A stretch of 64,000 nucleotides of DNA from NCBI RefSeq assembly GCF_932526225.1, contig NC_064042.1, forward strand, positions 16,858,751 through 16,922,750, in the 5' to 3' direction. Below are positions 1 through 5,734 of this stretch, piece by piece; the stretch's first letter is position 1, and the number at the start of each line of letters is the position of its first letter. Source of the DNA: Nematostella vectensis (lineage: Eukaryota; Cnidaria; Anthozoa; Actiniaria; Edwardsiidae). A program made the position numbers and the translations under genes. The notes beneath the pieces are model-generated. The model saw nothing but the letters and a program-made list of their open reading frames with translations. It did not search any database and was not told the origin of the DNA.

Positions 1-28
1 TCATTCGTTTTCAAAAGAAAAAAAATTG

Positions 29-114
29 TGCCCCGTGTGAGGATCGAACTCACGACCTTCAGATGTCTAGATTTGATTATGAGACTGACGCGCTGCCTAT
101 TGCGCTAACGACGC
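29..114 (-). tRNA. tRNA-Met(CAT), class C3G/G15A
   Basis: The body carries C3 to G, which faces G70 and breaks one acceptor pair, plus G15A in the A box. The intron is of the TCTAGA type with its last base changed to C. The T arm and B box are intact. This class is one of the largest in the array (also 3540, 5827, 7757, 11269, 12500 and many more). Confidence 0.8.
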
Positions 115-202
115 CTACATGGGAAATGTGCCTTTTCTATTCGTGTTTGTGGTGTTTTCGTCAAACCGGTCATAGAGTCTTTCGTTTTCAAAAGAAAAAA
201 TA

Positions 203-288
203 TGCCCCGTCTGAGGATTGAGCTCACGACCTTAAGATTTCTACATTTGATTATGAGACTGACGCGCTGCCTACTGCGCTAACGAGGC
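203..288 (-). pseudogene. tRNA-Met-like, damaged B box and T stem
   Basis: Differences from the consensus are C65G (breaks 49-65), G57A and T54C in the T loop and B box, and G42T in the anticodon stem. The anticodon CAT and intron remain. TFIIIC binding is likely poor. The same class recurs next to each C3G/G15A copy, for example at 3714, 6001, 7931, 11443 and 15310. Confidence 0.7.
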
Positions 289-378
289 CAACCTGAGAAA
301 TGTGTCTTCTCTATACGTGTTTGTGGTGTTTTTGTCAAACCGGTCATAGAGTCATTCGTTTTCAAAAGAAAAAAAATA

Positions 379-464
379 TTCCCCGTGTGAGGATCGAACT
401 CACGACCTTCAGATTTCTAGATTTGAGTATGAGACTGACGCGCTACCTACTGCGCTAACGAGGC
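379..464 (-). tRNA. tRNA-Met(CAT), class C72A
   Basis: C72 is changed to A, so the first acceptor pair is G1-A72. The D loop carries C20T, and the intron is of the TCTAGA type with its first base C. The A box, B box and anticodon are intact. The same class is at 2659, 6177, 8107, 10388, 15486 and elsewhere. Confidence 0.75.
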
Positions 465-556
465 CAACATGAGAAAAGTGTCTTCTCTATGCGTGTTTGT
501 TGTGTTTTTTGTCAAACCGCTCATAGAGTCATTCGTTTTCAAAAGAAAAAAAAATG
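465..556. other. Spacer flavour 2
   Basis: This 92-bp spacer represents the second flavour, recognised on the plus strand by AGAAAAGTGTCTTC, TTGTTGTGTTTTTTGTC and AAACCGCTCATAG. The two flavours differ at about ten fixed positions and recur in a set order inside each higher-order repeat, which makes them good markers for aligning blocks. Confidence 0.8.
546..554 (-). terminator. Pol III terminator, T9 (second spacer flavour)
   Basis: Example of the other 3' trailer: the discriminator is followed by CA and then nine T. This CACA-T(n) form goes with units whose downstream spacer is flavour 2. Confidence 0.85.
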
Positions 557-642
557 TGCCCCGTGTGAGGATCGAACTCACGACCTTCAGATTTCTAAAT
601 CAGATTATAAGACTGACGCGCTGCCTATTGCGCTAACGACGC
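557..642 (-). tRNA. tRNA-Met-like with anticodon TAT
   Basis: C34 is changed to T, giving an isoleucine-type anticodon TAT in a methionine body. It also has C3G and G15A, and an intron of the ATCTGATTTAGAA type. The B box is intact. The same anticodon is seen at 6355, 8285 and 23744. Confidence 0.75.
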
Positions 643-730
643 CTACATGGAAAATGTGTCTTCTCTATGTGTGTTTGTGGTGTTTTTGTCAAACCGGTCA
701 TAGAGTCATTCGTTTTCAAAAGAAAAAATA

Positions 731-816
731 TGCCCCGTTTGAGGATCGAACTCACGACATTCAGATTTCTACATTCGATTATGATATTGACGCGCCGCCT
801 ACTGCGCTAATGAGGC
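731..816 (-). tRNA. tRNA-Met(CAT)-like, degenerate
   Basis: Changes are C65A, G45T, C32A, G30A, A21G and G6A. C32A removes the pair to the intron needed for 3' splice-site choice, and G30A breaks an anticodon-stem pair. Likely a poor or non-functional copy although both boxes persist. Confidence 0.65.
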
Positions 817-905
817 CAACATGAGAAATGTGTCTTCTCTATGTGTGTTTGTGGTGTTTTGTCAAACCGGTCATAGAGTCATTCGTTTTCAAAAGAAAAA
901 AAATA

Positions 906-991
906 TGCCCCGTGTGAGGATCGAACTCATGACCTTCAGATTTCTACATTTGATTATGACACTGGCGCGCTGCCTACTGCGCTAACGAGGC
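906..991 (-). tRNA. tRNA-Met(CAT), class G49A/C32G/T27C
   Basis: G49A breaks the first T-stem pair, T27C faces A43, and C32G removes the C32-intron pair. The boxes and anticodon are intact. The same class is at 6704 and 8634. The copies at 30190, 31771 and 34580 keep C32. Confidence 0.7.
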
Positions 992-1081
992 TAACATGAG
1001 AAATGTGTCTTCTCTATGCGTGTTTGTGGTGTTTTCGTCAAACCGGTCATAGAGTCATTCGTTTTCAAAAGAAAAAAAATA

Positions 1082-1167
1082 TGCCCCGTGTGAGGATCGA
1101 ACTCACGACCTTCAGATTTCTACATTTGATTATGAGACTGACGCGCTGCCTACTGCGCTAGCGAGGC
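1082..1167 (-). tRNA. tRNA-Met(CAT), single change T7C
   Basis: Differs from the consensus only at T7 to C, which faces A66 at the foot of the acceptor stem. Intron, anticodon and both boxes match the reference. Probably transcribed. Confidence 0.85.
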
Positions 1168-1247
1168 CAACCTGAGAAATGTGTCTTCTCTATGCGTGTT
1201 TGTGGTATTTTCTTCAAACCGGTCATAGAGTCATACGTTTTCAAAAG

Positions 1248-1254
1248 AAAAAAA
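1248..1254 (-). terminator. Pol III terminator, T7
   Basis: Seven T on the gene strand begin two bases after the discriminator, followed by C and a second run of four T. Every unit has such a tract, from 4 T in the shortest up to 11 T (unit 38100). Confidence 0.9.
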
Positions 1255-1267
1255 TATGCCCCGTGTG

Positions 1268-1278
1268 AGGATCGAACT
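1268..1278 (-). promoter_or_regulatory. Internal Pol III B box
   Basis: AGTTCGATCCT at tRNA positions 52-62 fits the B box core (GTTCGANNC), the main TFIIIC contact. Recurrent damaged versions occur: T54C with G57A (class of 203), T54C alone (class of 2131), T54G (45256, 50121, 51529, 57334, 62073) and T54A (24754, 28963, 31596, 33177, 38625, 38979, 54352). Confidence 0.93.
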
Positions 1279-1292
1279 CACGACCTTCAGAT

Positions 1293-1305
1293 TTCTACAT
1301 TTGAT
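1293..1305 (-). other. tRNA intron, 13 nt, between positions 37 and 38
   Basis: On the gene strand the intron reads ATCAAATGTAGAA and sits at the canonical eukaryotic position, one base 3' of the anticodon. Its third base from the 3' end is G, which can pair with C32; this is the anticodon-intron pair that the tRNA splicing endonuclease needs. It also contains ATG, which can pair with anticodon CAT, the usual arrangement in eukaryotic pre-tRNAs. Both points support a real, spliceable intron rather than a random insertion. Other units carry related 13-nt versions: ATCGAATGTAGAA, ATCAAATCTAGAA and ATCTGATTTAGAA. Confidence 0.9.
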
Positions 1306-1323
1306 TATGAGACTGACGCGCTG

Positions 1324-1335
1324 CCTACTGCGCTA
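1324..1335 (-). promoter_or_regulatory. Internal Pol III A box
   Basis: TAGCGCAGTAGG at tRNA positions 8-19 matches the A-box consensus TRGYNNARNNGG and should bind TFIIIC. The same box recurs in nearly every unit. A large class has G15 changed to A, which still fits the consensus; the copies at 55748 and 60487 have lost part of it. Confidence 0.93.
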
Positions 1336-1342
1336 ACGAGGC

Positions 1343-1432
1343 CAACATGAGAAATGGGTCTTTTCTATGCGTGTTTGTGGTGCTTTCGTCAAACCGCTCA
1401 TAGAGTCATTCGTTTTCAAAATAAAAAAAATA
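1343..1432. other. Spacer flavour 1
   Basis: This 90-bp spacer represents the commoner flavour, recognised on the plus strand by GTGGTGTTTTCGTC or close variants followed usually by AAACCGGTCATAG. It is the 5' flank of the tRNA on its left and holds the terminator of the tRNA on its right. I see no TATA-like box near position -30 of the gene and no open frame of note. Confidence 0.8.
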
Positions 1433-1518
1433 TGCCCCGTTTGAGGATCGAACTCATGACCTTCAGATTTCTACATTTGATTATGAGACTGACGCTCTGT
1501 CTACTGCGCTAACGAGGC
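1433..1518 (-). tRNA. tRNA-Met(CAT), T-stem and D-arm changes
   Basis: C65A and G49A face each other, so the first T-stem pair is lost. C23A breaks a D-stem pair and G19A changes a conserved D-loop base that normally contacts C56. The same form is at 9162. Confidence 0.65.
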
Positions 1519-1606
1519 CAACATGAGAAATGCGTCTTCTCTATGTGTGTCTGTGGTGTTTTCTTCAAACCGGTCATAGAGTCATTCGTTTTGAAAAAAA
1601 AAAATG

Positions 1607-1692
1607 TGCCCCGTGTGATGATCGAACTCACGACCTTCAGATTTCTAGATTTGATTATGATACTGACGCGCTTCCTACTGCGCTAACAAGGC
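1607..1692 (-). tRNA. tRNA-Met(CAT), C61A with C32A/C20A/C5T
   Basis: C61A breaks the closing T-stem pair inside the B box. C32A removes the intron pair, and C5T leaves a T-G wobble in the acceptor stem. The upstream spacer on its left uses a T run of about ten. Confidence 0.65.
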
Positions 1693-1780
1693 CAACATAA
1701 GAAATGTGTCTTCTCTATGCGTGTTTTTGGTGTTTTCGTCAAACCAGTCATAGAGTCATTCGTTTTCAAAAGAAAAAATA

Positions 1781-1866
1781 TGCCCCGTTTGAGGATCGAA
1801 CTCACGACATTCAGATTTCTACATTCGATTCTGATATTGACGCGCCGCCTACTGCGCTAACGAGGC
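1781..1866 (-). tRNA. tRNA-Met-like with anticodon CAG
   Basis: The anticodon-loop sequence reads ATCAGAA, a leucine-type CAG anticodon, in a methionine body. It also has C65A, G45T, C32A, G30A and A21G, and intron ATCGAATGTAGAA. C32A predicts poor splicing. Twenty-four copies of this kind occur in the window. Confidence 0.75.
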
Positions 1867-1956
1867 CAACCTGAAAAATGTGTCTTCTCTATGCGTGTTT
1901 GTGGTGTTTTCGTCAAACCGCTCATAGAGTCATTCGTTTTCAAAAGAAAAAAAATG

Positions 1957-2042
1957 TGCCCCTTGTGAGGATCGAACTCACGACCTTCAGATTTCTAGAT
2001 TTGATTATGAGACTGACGCGCTGCCTATTGCGCTAACGACGC
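1957..2042 (-). tRNA. tRNA-Met(CAT), class C67A/C3G
   Basis: Two acceptor-stem pairs are broken (C3G facing G70, and C67A facing G6), with G15A in the A box. T arm, B box and anticodon are intact. Confidence 0.72.
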
Positions 2043-2130
2043 CTACATGGGAAATGTGCCTTTTCTATTCGTGTTTGTGGTGTTTTCGTCAAACCGGTCA
2101 TAGAGTCTTTCGTTTTCAAAAGAAAAAATA

Positions 2131-2216
2131 TGCCCCGTGTGAGGATCGAGCTCACGACCTTCAGATTTCTACATTTGATTATGAGACTGACGCGCTGCCT
2201 ACTGCGCTAACGAGGC
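2131..2216 (-). tRNA. tRNA-Met(CAT), single change T54C
   Basis: Matches the consensus except T54 to C. T54 is an invariant T-loop base and part of the B box, so promoter strength and T-loop folding are likely reduced. The same form is at 9860, 45781, 50646, 57859 and 62598. Confidence 0.78.
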
Positions 2217-2305
2217 CAACATGAGAAATGCGTCTTTTCTATGCGTGTTTGTGGTGTTTTCGTCAAACCGCTCATAGAGTCATTTGTTTTCAAAAGAGAA
2301 AAATA

Positions 2306-2391
2306 TGCCCCGCGTGAGGATCGAACTCAAGACCTTCAGATTTCTACATTCGATTATGAGACTGACGCGCTGCCTACTGCGCTAACGAGAC
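2306..2391 (-). tRNA. tRNA-Met(CAT), class A66G/G49T
   Basis: G49T breaks the first T-stem pair. A66G and C2T leave wobble pairs in the acceptor stem. The intron is ATCGAATGTAGAA and C32 is kept, so splicing should still be possible. Confidence 0.72.
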
Positions 2392-2482
2392 CAACATGAG
2401 AAAAGTGTATTCTCTATGCGTGTTTGTGGTGTTTTTTTGTCAAACCGGTCATAGAGTCAATCGTTTTCAAAAGAATAAAATA

Positions 2483-2568
2483 TGCCCCGTGTGAGGATCG
2501 AACTCACGACCTTCAGATTTCTACATTTGATTATGAGACTGACACGCTGCCTACTGCGCTAACGAGGC
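2483..2568 (-). tRNA. tRNA-Met(CAT), single change C25T
   Basis: Differs from the consensus only by C25T, a G10-T25 wobble in the D stem. Good candidate for a working gene. The same class, usually with T7C added, is at 5121, 10212, 14080, 19178, 36510, 37567 and 39859. Confidence 0.85.
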
Positions 2569-2658
2569 CAACCTGAGAAATGTGTCTTCTCTATACGTGT
2601 TTGTGGTGTTTTTGTCAAACCGGTCATAGAGTCATTCGTTTTCAAAAGAAAAAAAATA

Positions 2659-2744
2659 TTCCCCGTGTGAGGATCGAACTCACGACCTTCAGATTTCTAG
2701 ATTTGAGTATGAGACTGACGCGCTACCTACTGCGCTAACGAGGC
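2659..2744 (-). tRNA. tRNA-Met(CAT), class C72A
   Basis: Same body as the copy at 379, 13 units earlier, together with matching flanks. The pair marks an internal 2280-bp duplication within the first block. Confidence 0.75.
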
Positions 2745-2836
2745 CAACATGAGAAAAGTGTCTTCTCTATGCGTGTTTGTTGTGTTTTTTGTCAAATCGC
2801 TCATAGAGTCATTCGTTTTCAAAAGAAAAAAAAATG

Positions 2837-2922
2837 TGCCCCGTGTGAGGATCGAACTCACGACCTTCAGATTTCTAGATTTGATTATGATACTGACGCG
2901 CTTCCTACTGCGCTAACAAGGC
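2837..2922 (-). tRNA. tRNA-Met(CAT), C32A/C20A/C5T
   Basis: T arm and B box are intact. C32A removes the C32-intron pair and C5T gives a wobble pair. This class always ends ACAAGGC on the plus strand and is nearly always followed there by the CAG class. Confidence 0.72.
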
Positions 2923-3010
2923 CAACATAAGAAATGTGTCTTCTCTATGCGTGTTTGTGGTGTTTTCGTCAAACCGGTCATAGAGTCATTCGTTTTCAAA
3001 AGAAAAAATA

Positions 3011-3096
3011 TGCCCCGTTTGAGGATCGAACTCACGACATTCAGATTTCTACATTCGATTCTGATATTGACGCGCCGCCTACTGCGCTAACGAGGC
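3011..3096 (-). tRNA. tRNA-Met-like with anticodon CAG
   Basis: Same changes as the copy at 1781. The following spacer has CCAGAAAAATG, a variant shared with 11970, 17069, 22167 and 27212, which links these blocks by descent. Confidence 0.75.
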
Positions 3097-3186
3097 CAAC
3101 CAGAAAAATGTGTCTTCTCTATGCGTGTTTGTGGTGTTTTCGTCAAACCGGTCATAGAGTCATTCGTTTTCAAAAGAAAAGAAATA

Positions 3187-3272
3187 TGCTCCGTGTGAGG
3201 ATCGAACTCACGACCTTCAGATTTCTACATTTGATTATGAGACTGACGCGCTGCCTACTGCGCTAACGAGGC
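3187..3272 (-). tRNA. tRNA-Met(CAT), single change G70A
   Basis: Differs from the consensus only by G70A, which faces C3. The homologous copies at 10916, 12146 and 16014 lack this change, so it is private to this unit. Confidence 0.83.
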
Positions 3273-3361
3273 TAACATGAGAAATGTGTCTTCTCTATGC
3301 GTGTTTGTGGTGTTTTCGTCAAACCGGTCATAGAGTCATTCGTTTTCAAAAAAAAAAAATA

Positions 3362-3447
3362 TGCCCCGTCTAAGGATCGAACTCACGACATTCAGATTTC
3401 TACATTCGATTCTGATATTGACGCGCTGCCTACTGCGCTAACGAGGC
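3362..3447 (-). tRNA. tRNA-Met-like with anticodon CAG, second subtype
   Basis: The CAG anticodon occurs here with C65G, C63T, C32A and G30A but with A21 kept, unlike the copy at 1781. Homologous copies in later blocks read CAC instead (7579, 11091, 14958). Confidence 0.72.
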
Positions 3448-3539
3448 CAACATGAGAAAAGTGTCTTCTCTATGCGTGTTTGTTGTGTTTTTTGTCAAAC
3501 CGCTCATAGAGTCATTCGTTTTCAAAAGAAAAAAAATTG

Positions 3540-3625
3540 TGCCCCGTGTGAGGATCGAACTCACGACCTTCAGATTTCTAGATTTGATTATGAGACTGAC
3601 GCGCTGCCTATTGCGCTAACGACGC
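3540..3625 (-). tRNA. tRNA-Met(CAT), class C3G/G15A
   Basis: As the copy at 29 but with the intron ending GAA rather than GAC. It opens a 13-unit block closely related to the start of the 12500 repeat. Confidence 0.8.
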
Positions 3626-3713
3626 CTACATGGGAAATGTGCCTTTTCTATTCGTGTTTGTGGTGTTTTCGTCAAACCGGTCATAGAGTCTTTCGTTTTC
3701 AAAAGAAAAAATA

Positions 3714-3799
3714 TGCCCCGTCTGAGGATTGAGCTCACGACCTTAAGATTTCTACATTTGATTATGAGACTGACGCGCTGCCTACTGCGCTAACGAGGC
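3714..3799 (-). pseudogene. tRNA-Met-like, damaged B box and T stem
   Basis: Same changes as the copy at 203 (C65G, G57A, T54C, G42T). Confidence 0.7.
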
Positions 3800-3888
3800 C
3801 AACCTGAAAAATGTGTCTTCTCTATGCGTGTTTGTGGTGTTTTCGTCAAACCGGTCATAGAGTCATTCGTTTTCAATAGAAAAAAATA

Positions 3889-3975
3889 TGCCCTGTGTGA
3901 GGATCGAACTCACGAAGCTTCATATTTCTAAATCAGATTATGAGACTGACGCGCTGCCTACTGCGCTAACGAGGC
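3889..3975 (-). pseudogene. tRNA-Met-like, 87 nt, extra base in variable loop
   Basis: Near the variable loop the plus strand reads ACGAAGCTTCATATT in place of ACGACCTTCAGATT, so the body is one base longer and C40 is lost. G68A breaks an acceptor pair. The intron is ATCTGATTTAGAA. The same 87-nt form recurs at 12849, 17947 and 35280. Confidence 0.7.
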
Positions 3976-4064
3976 TAACATAAGTAATGTGTCTTCTCTA
4001 TGCGTGTTTGTGGTGTTTTCGTCAAACCAGTCATAGAGTCATTCGTTTTCAAAAGAAAAAAATA

Positions 4065-4150
4065 TGCCCCGTCTGAGGATCGAACTCACGACATTCAGAT
4101 TTCTACATTCGATTATGAGACTGACGCGCTGCCTACTGCGCTAACGAGGC
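4065..4150 (-). tRNA. tRNA-Met(CAT), class C65G/G45T
   Basis: One T-stem pair (49-65) is lost. Anticodon stem, C32 and both boxes are intact, with intron ATCGAATGTAGAA. Confidence 0.76.
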
Positions 4151-4238
4151 CAACATGAGAAATGCGTCTTTTCTATGCGTGTTTGTGGTGTTTTCGTCAA
4201 ACCGGTCATAGAGTCTTTCGTTTTCAAAAGAAAAAATA

Positions 4239-4324
4239 TGCCCCGTGTGAGGATCGAACTCACAACATTAAGATTTCTACATTCGATTATGATATTGACG
4301 CTCCGCCTACTGCGCTAACGAGGC
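4239..4324 (-). tRNA. tRNA-Met(CAT)-like, degenerate
   Basis: Carries C48T, G45T, G42T, C32A, G30A, C23A and A21G. Two anticodon-stem pairs and one D-stem pair are broken, so function is doubtful. Confidence 0.62.
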
Positions 4325-4414
4325 CAACATGAAAAATATGTCTTCTCTATGCGTGTTTGTGGTGTTTTCGTCAAACCGGTCATAGAGTCATTCGTTTTCA
4401 AAAGAAAAAAAATA

Positions 4415-4500
4415 TGCCCCGTGTGAGGATCGAACTCACGACCTTCAGATTTCTACATTTGATTATGAGACTGACGCGCTGCCTACTGCGCTAACGAGGC
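4415..4500 (-). tRNA. tRNA-Met(CAT), consensus
   Basis: Exons and intron are identical to the reference copy at 1257. Confidence 0.94.
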
Positions 4501-4590
4501 TAACATGAGAAATGTGTCTTCTCTATGCGTGTTTGTGGTGTTTTCGTCAAACCGGTCATAGAGTCATTAGTTTTCAAAAGAAAAAAAATA

Positions 4591-4676
4591 TGCCCCGTCT
4601 GAGGATCGAACTCACAACATTCAGATTTCTACATTCGATTATGATACTGACGCGCTGCCTACTGCGCTAACGAGGC
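4591..4676 (-). tRNA. tRNA-Met(CAT), class C65G/C48T/C32A
   Basis: Changes are C65G, C48T, G45T and C32A. Loss of C32 predicts poor intron removal. Confidence 0.7.
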
Positions 4677-4768
4677 CAACATGAGAAAAGTGTCTTCTCT
4701 ATGCGTGTTTGTTGTGTTTTTTTGTCAAACCGCTCATAGAGTCATTCGTTTTCAAAACAAAAAAAATG

Positions 4769-4854
4769 TGCCCCTTGTGAGGATCGAACTCACGACCTTC
4801 AGATTTCTAGATTTGATTATGAGACTGACGCGCTGCCTACTGCGCTAACGAGGC
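4769..4854 (-). tRNA. tRNA-Met(CAT), single exon change C67A
   Basis: Only the acceptor pair 6-67 is broken. The intron is ATCAAATCTAGAA. The T run next to it is interrupted differently from other units (AAAACAAAA on the plus strand). Confidence 0.8.
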
Positions 4855-4943
4855 CAACATGAGAAATGCGTCTTTTCTATGCGTGTTTGTGGTGTTTTCG
4901 TCAAACCGCTCATAGAGTCATTTGTTTTCAAAAGAGAAAAATA

Positions 4944-5029
4944 TGCCCCGCGTGAGGATCGAACTCATGACCTTCAGATTTCTACATTCGATTATGAGAC
5001 TGACGCGCTGCCTACTGCGCTAACGAGGC
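4944..5029 (-). tRNA. tRNA-Met(CAT), class A66G/G49A
   Basis: A66G gives a wobble pair and G49A breaks the first T-stem pair. Otherwise intact with intron ATCGAATGTAGAA. Confidence 0.75.
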
Positions 5030-5120
5030 CAACATGAGAAAAGTGTATTCTCTATGCGTGTTTGTGGTGTTTTTTTGTCAAACCGGTCATAGAGTCAATC
5101 GTTTTCAAAAGAATAAAATA

Positions 5121-5206
5121 TGCCCCGTGTGAGGATCGAACTCACGACCTTCAGATTTCTACATTTGATTATGAGACTGACACGCTGCCTACTGCGCTAG
5201 CGAGGC
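5121..5206 (-). tRNA. tRNA-Met(CAT), C25T and T7C
   Basis: Combines the C25T wobble of the copy at 2483 with T7C. Boxes, intron and anticodon are intact. Confidence 0.82.
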
Positions 5207-5296
5207 CAACCTGAGAAATGTGTCTTCTCTATACGTGTTTGTGGTGTTTTCGTCAAACCGGTCATAGAGTCATTCGTTTTCAAAAGAAAAAAAATA

Positions 5297-5382
5297 TGCC
5301 CCGTGTGAGGATCGAACTCACGACCTTCAGATTTCTAGATTTGAGTATGAGACTGACGCGCTACCTACTGCGCTAACGAGGC
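5297..5382 (-). tRNA. tRNA-Met(CAT), C20T only
   Basis: The body has a complete acceptor stem and only C20T in the D loop, the base I recall from the human gene. The intron is the TCTAGA type with first base C. A good candidate for a working gene. Confidence 0.88.
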
Positions 5383-5474
5383 CAACATGAGAAAAGTATC
5401 TTCTCTATGCGTGTTTGTTGTGTTTTTTGTTTAACCGCTCATAGAGTCATTCGTTTTCAAAAGAAAAAAAAATG

Positions 5475-5560
5475 TGCCCCGTGTGAGGATCGAACTCACG
5501 ACCTTCAGATTTCTAGATTTGATTATGATACTGACGCGCTTCCTACTGCGCTAACAAGGC
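5475..5560 (-). tRNA. tRNA-Met(CAT), C32A/C20A/C5T
   Basis: Same class as the copy at 2837. Confidence 0.72.
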
Positions 5561-5648
5561 CAACATAAGAAATGTGTCTTCTCTATGCGTGTTTGTGGTG
5601 TTTTCGTCAAACCGGTCATAGAGTCATTCGTTTTCAAAAGAAAAAATA

Positions 5649-5734
5649 TGCCCCGTTTGAGGATCGAACTCACGACATTCAGATTTCTACATTCGATTCT
5701 GATATTGACGCGCCGCCTACTGCGCTAACGAGGC
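5649..5734 (-). tRNA. tRNA-Met-like with anticodon CAG
   Basis: Same class as the copy at 1781. It closes the 33-unit first block. Confidence 0.74.

Larger units (their letters stand above)
1257..1342 (-). tRNA. tRNA-Met(CAT), elongator, consensus copy with 13-nt intron
   Basis: This copy is the reference for the array. On the minus strand it folds as a full cloverleaf: acceptor GCCTCGT/ACGGGGC with discriminator A73, D stem GCGC/GCGC, anticodon stem TCAGT/TCTGA (31-39 is T-T, as in the animal gene), loop CTCATAA with anticodon CAT at 1307-1309, variable loop AGGTC, and T arm GTGAG-TTCGATC-CTCAC. Removing the 13-nt intron at 1293-1305 gives 73 nt that I recognise as the animal elongator tRNA-Met, which carries methionine to internal AUG codons. 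It is not the initiator, whose body differs. The 3' CCA is absent, as expected of eukaryotic genes. Flanks are array spacers and transcription should stop in the T run at 1248-1254. Confidence 0.96.

Noticed and set aside
1293-1305. Reading the 13 extra bases as a long variable arm or as an insertion elsewhere
   Set aside because: Only placement between positions 37 and 38 restores the known 73-nt body exactly and gives the C32-G pair; other placements break the anticodon stem.
1384-1400. CENP-B-box-like motif in flavour 1 spacers (TTCGTCAAACCGGTC)
   Set aside because: It starts with TTCG and holds CGG, but the spacing is one base short and the final G is missing, so the required pattern is not met.
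1343-1432. External Pol III promoter (TATA or PSE) in the spacer
   Set aside because: No TATA-like sequence lies near -30 on the gene strand and spacer conservation can be explained by recent duplication.
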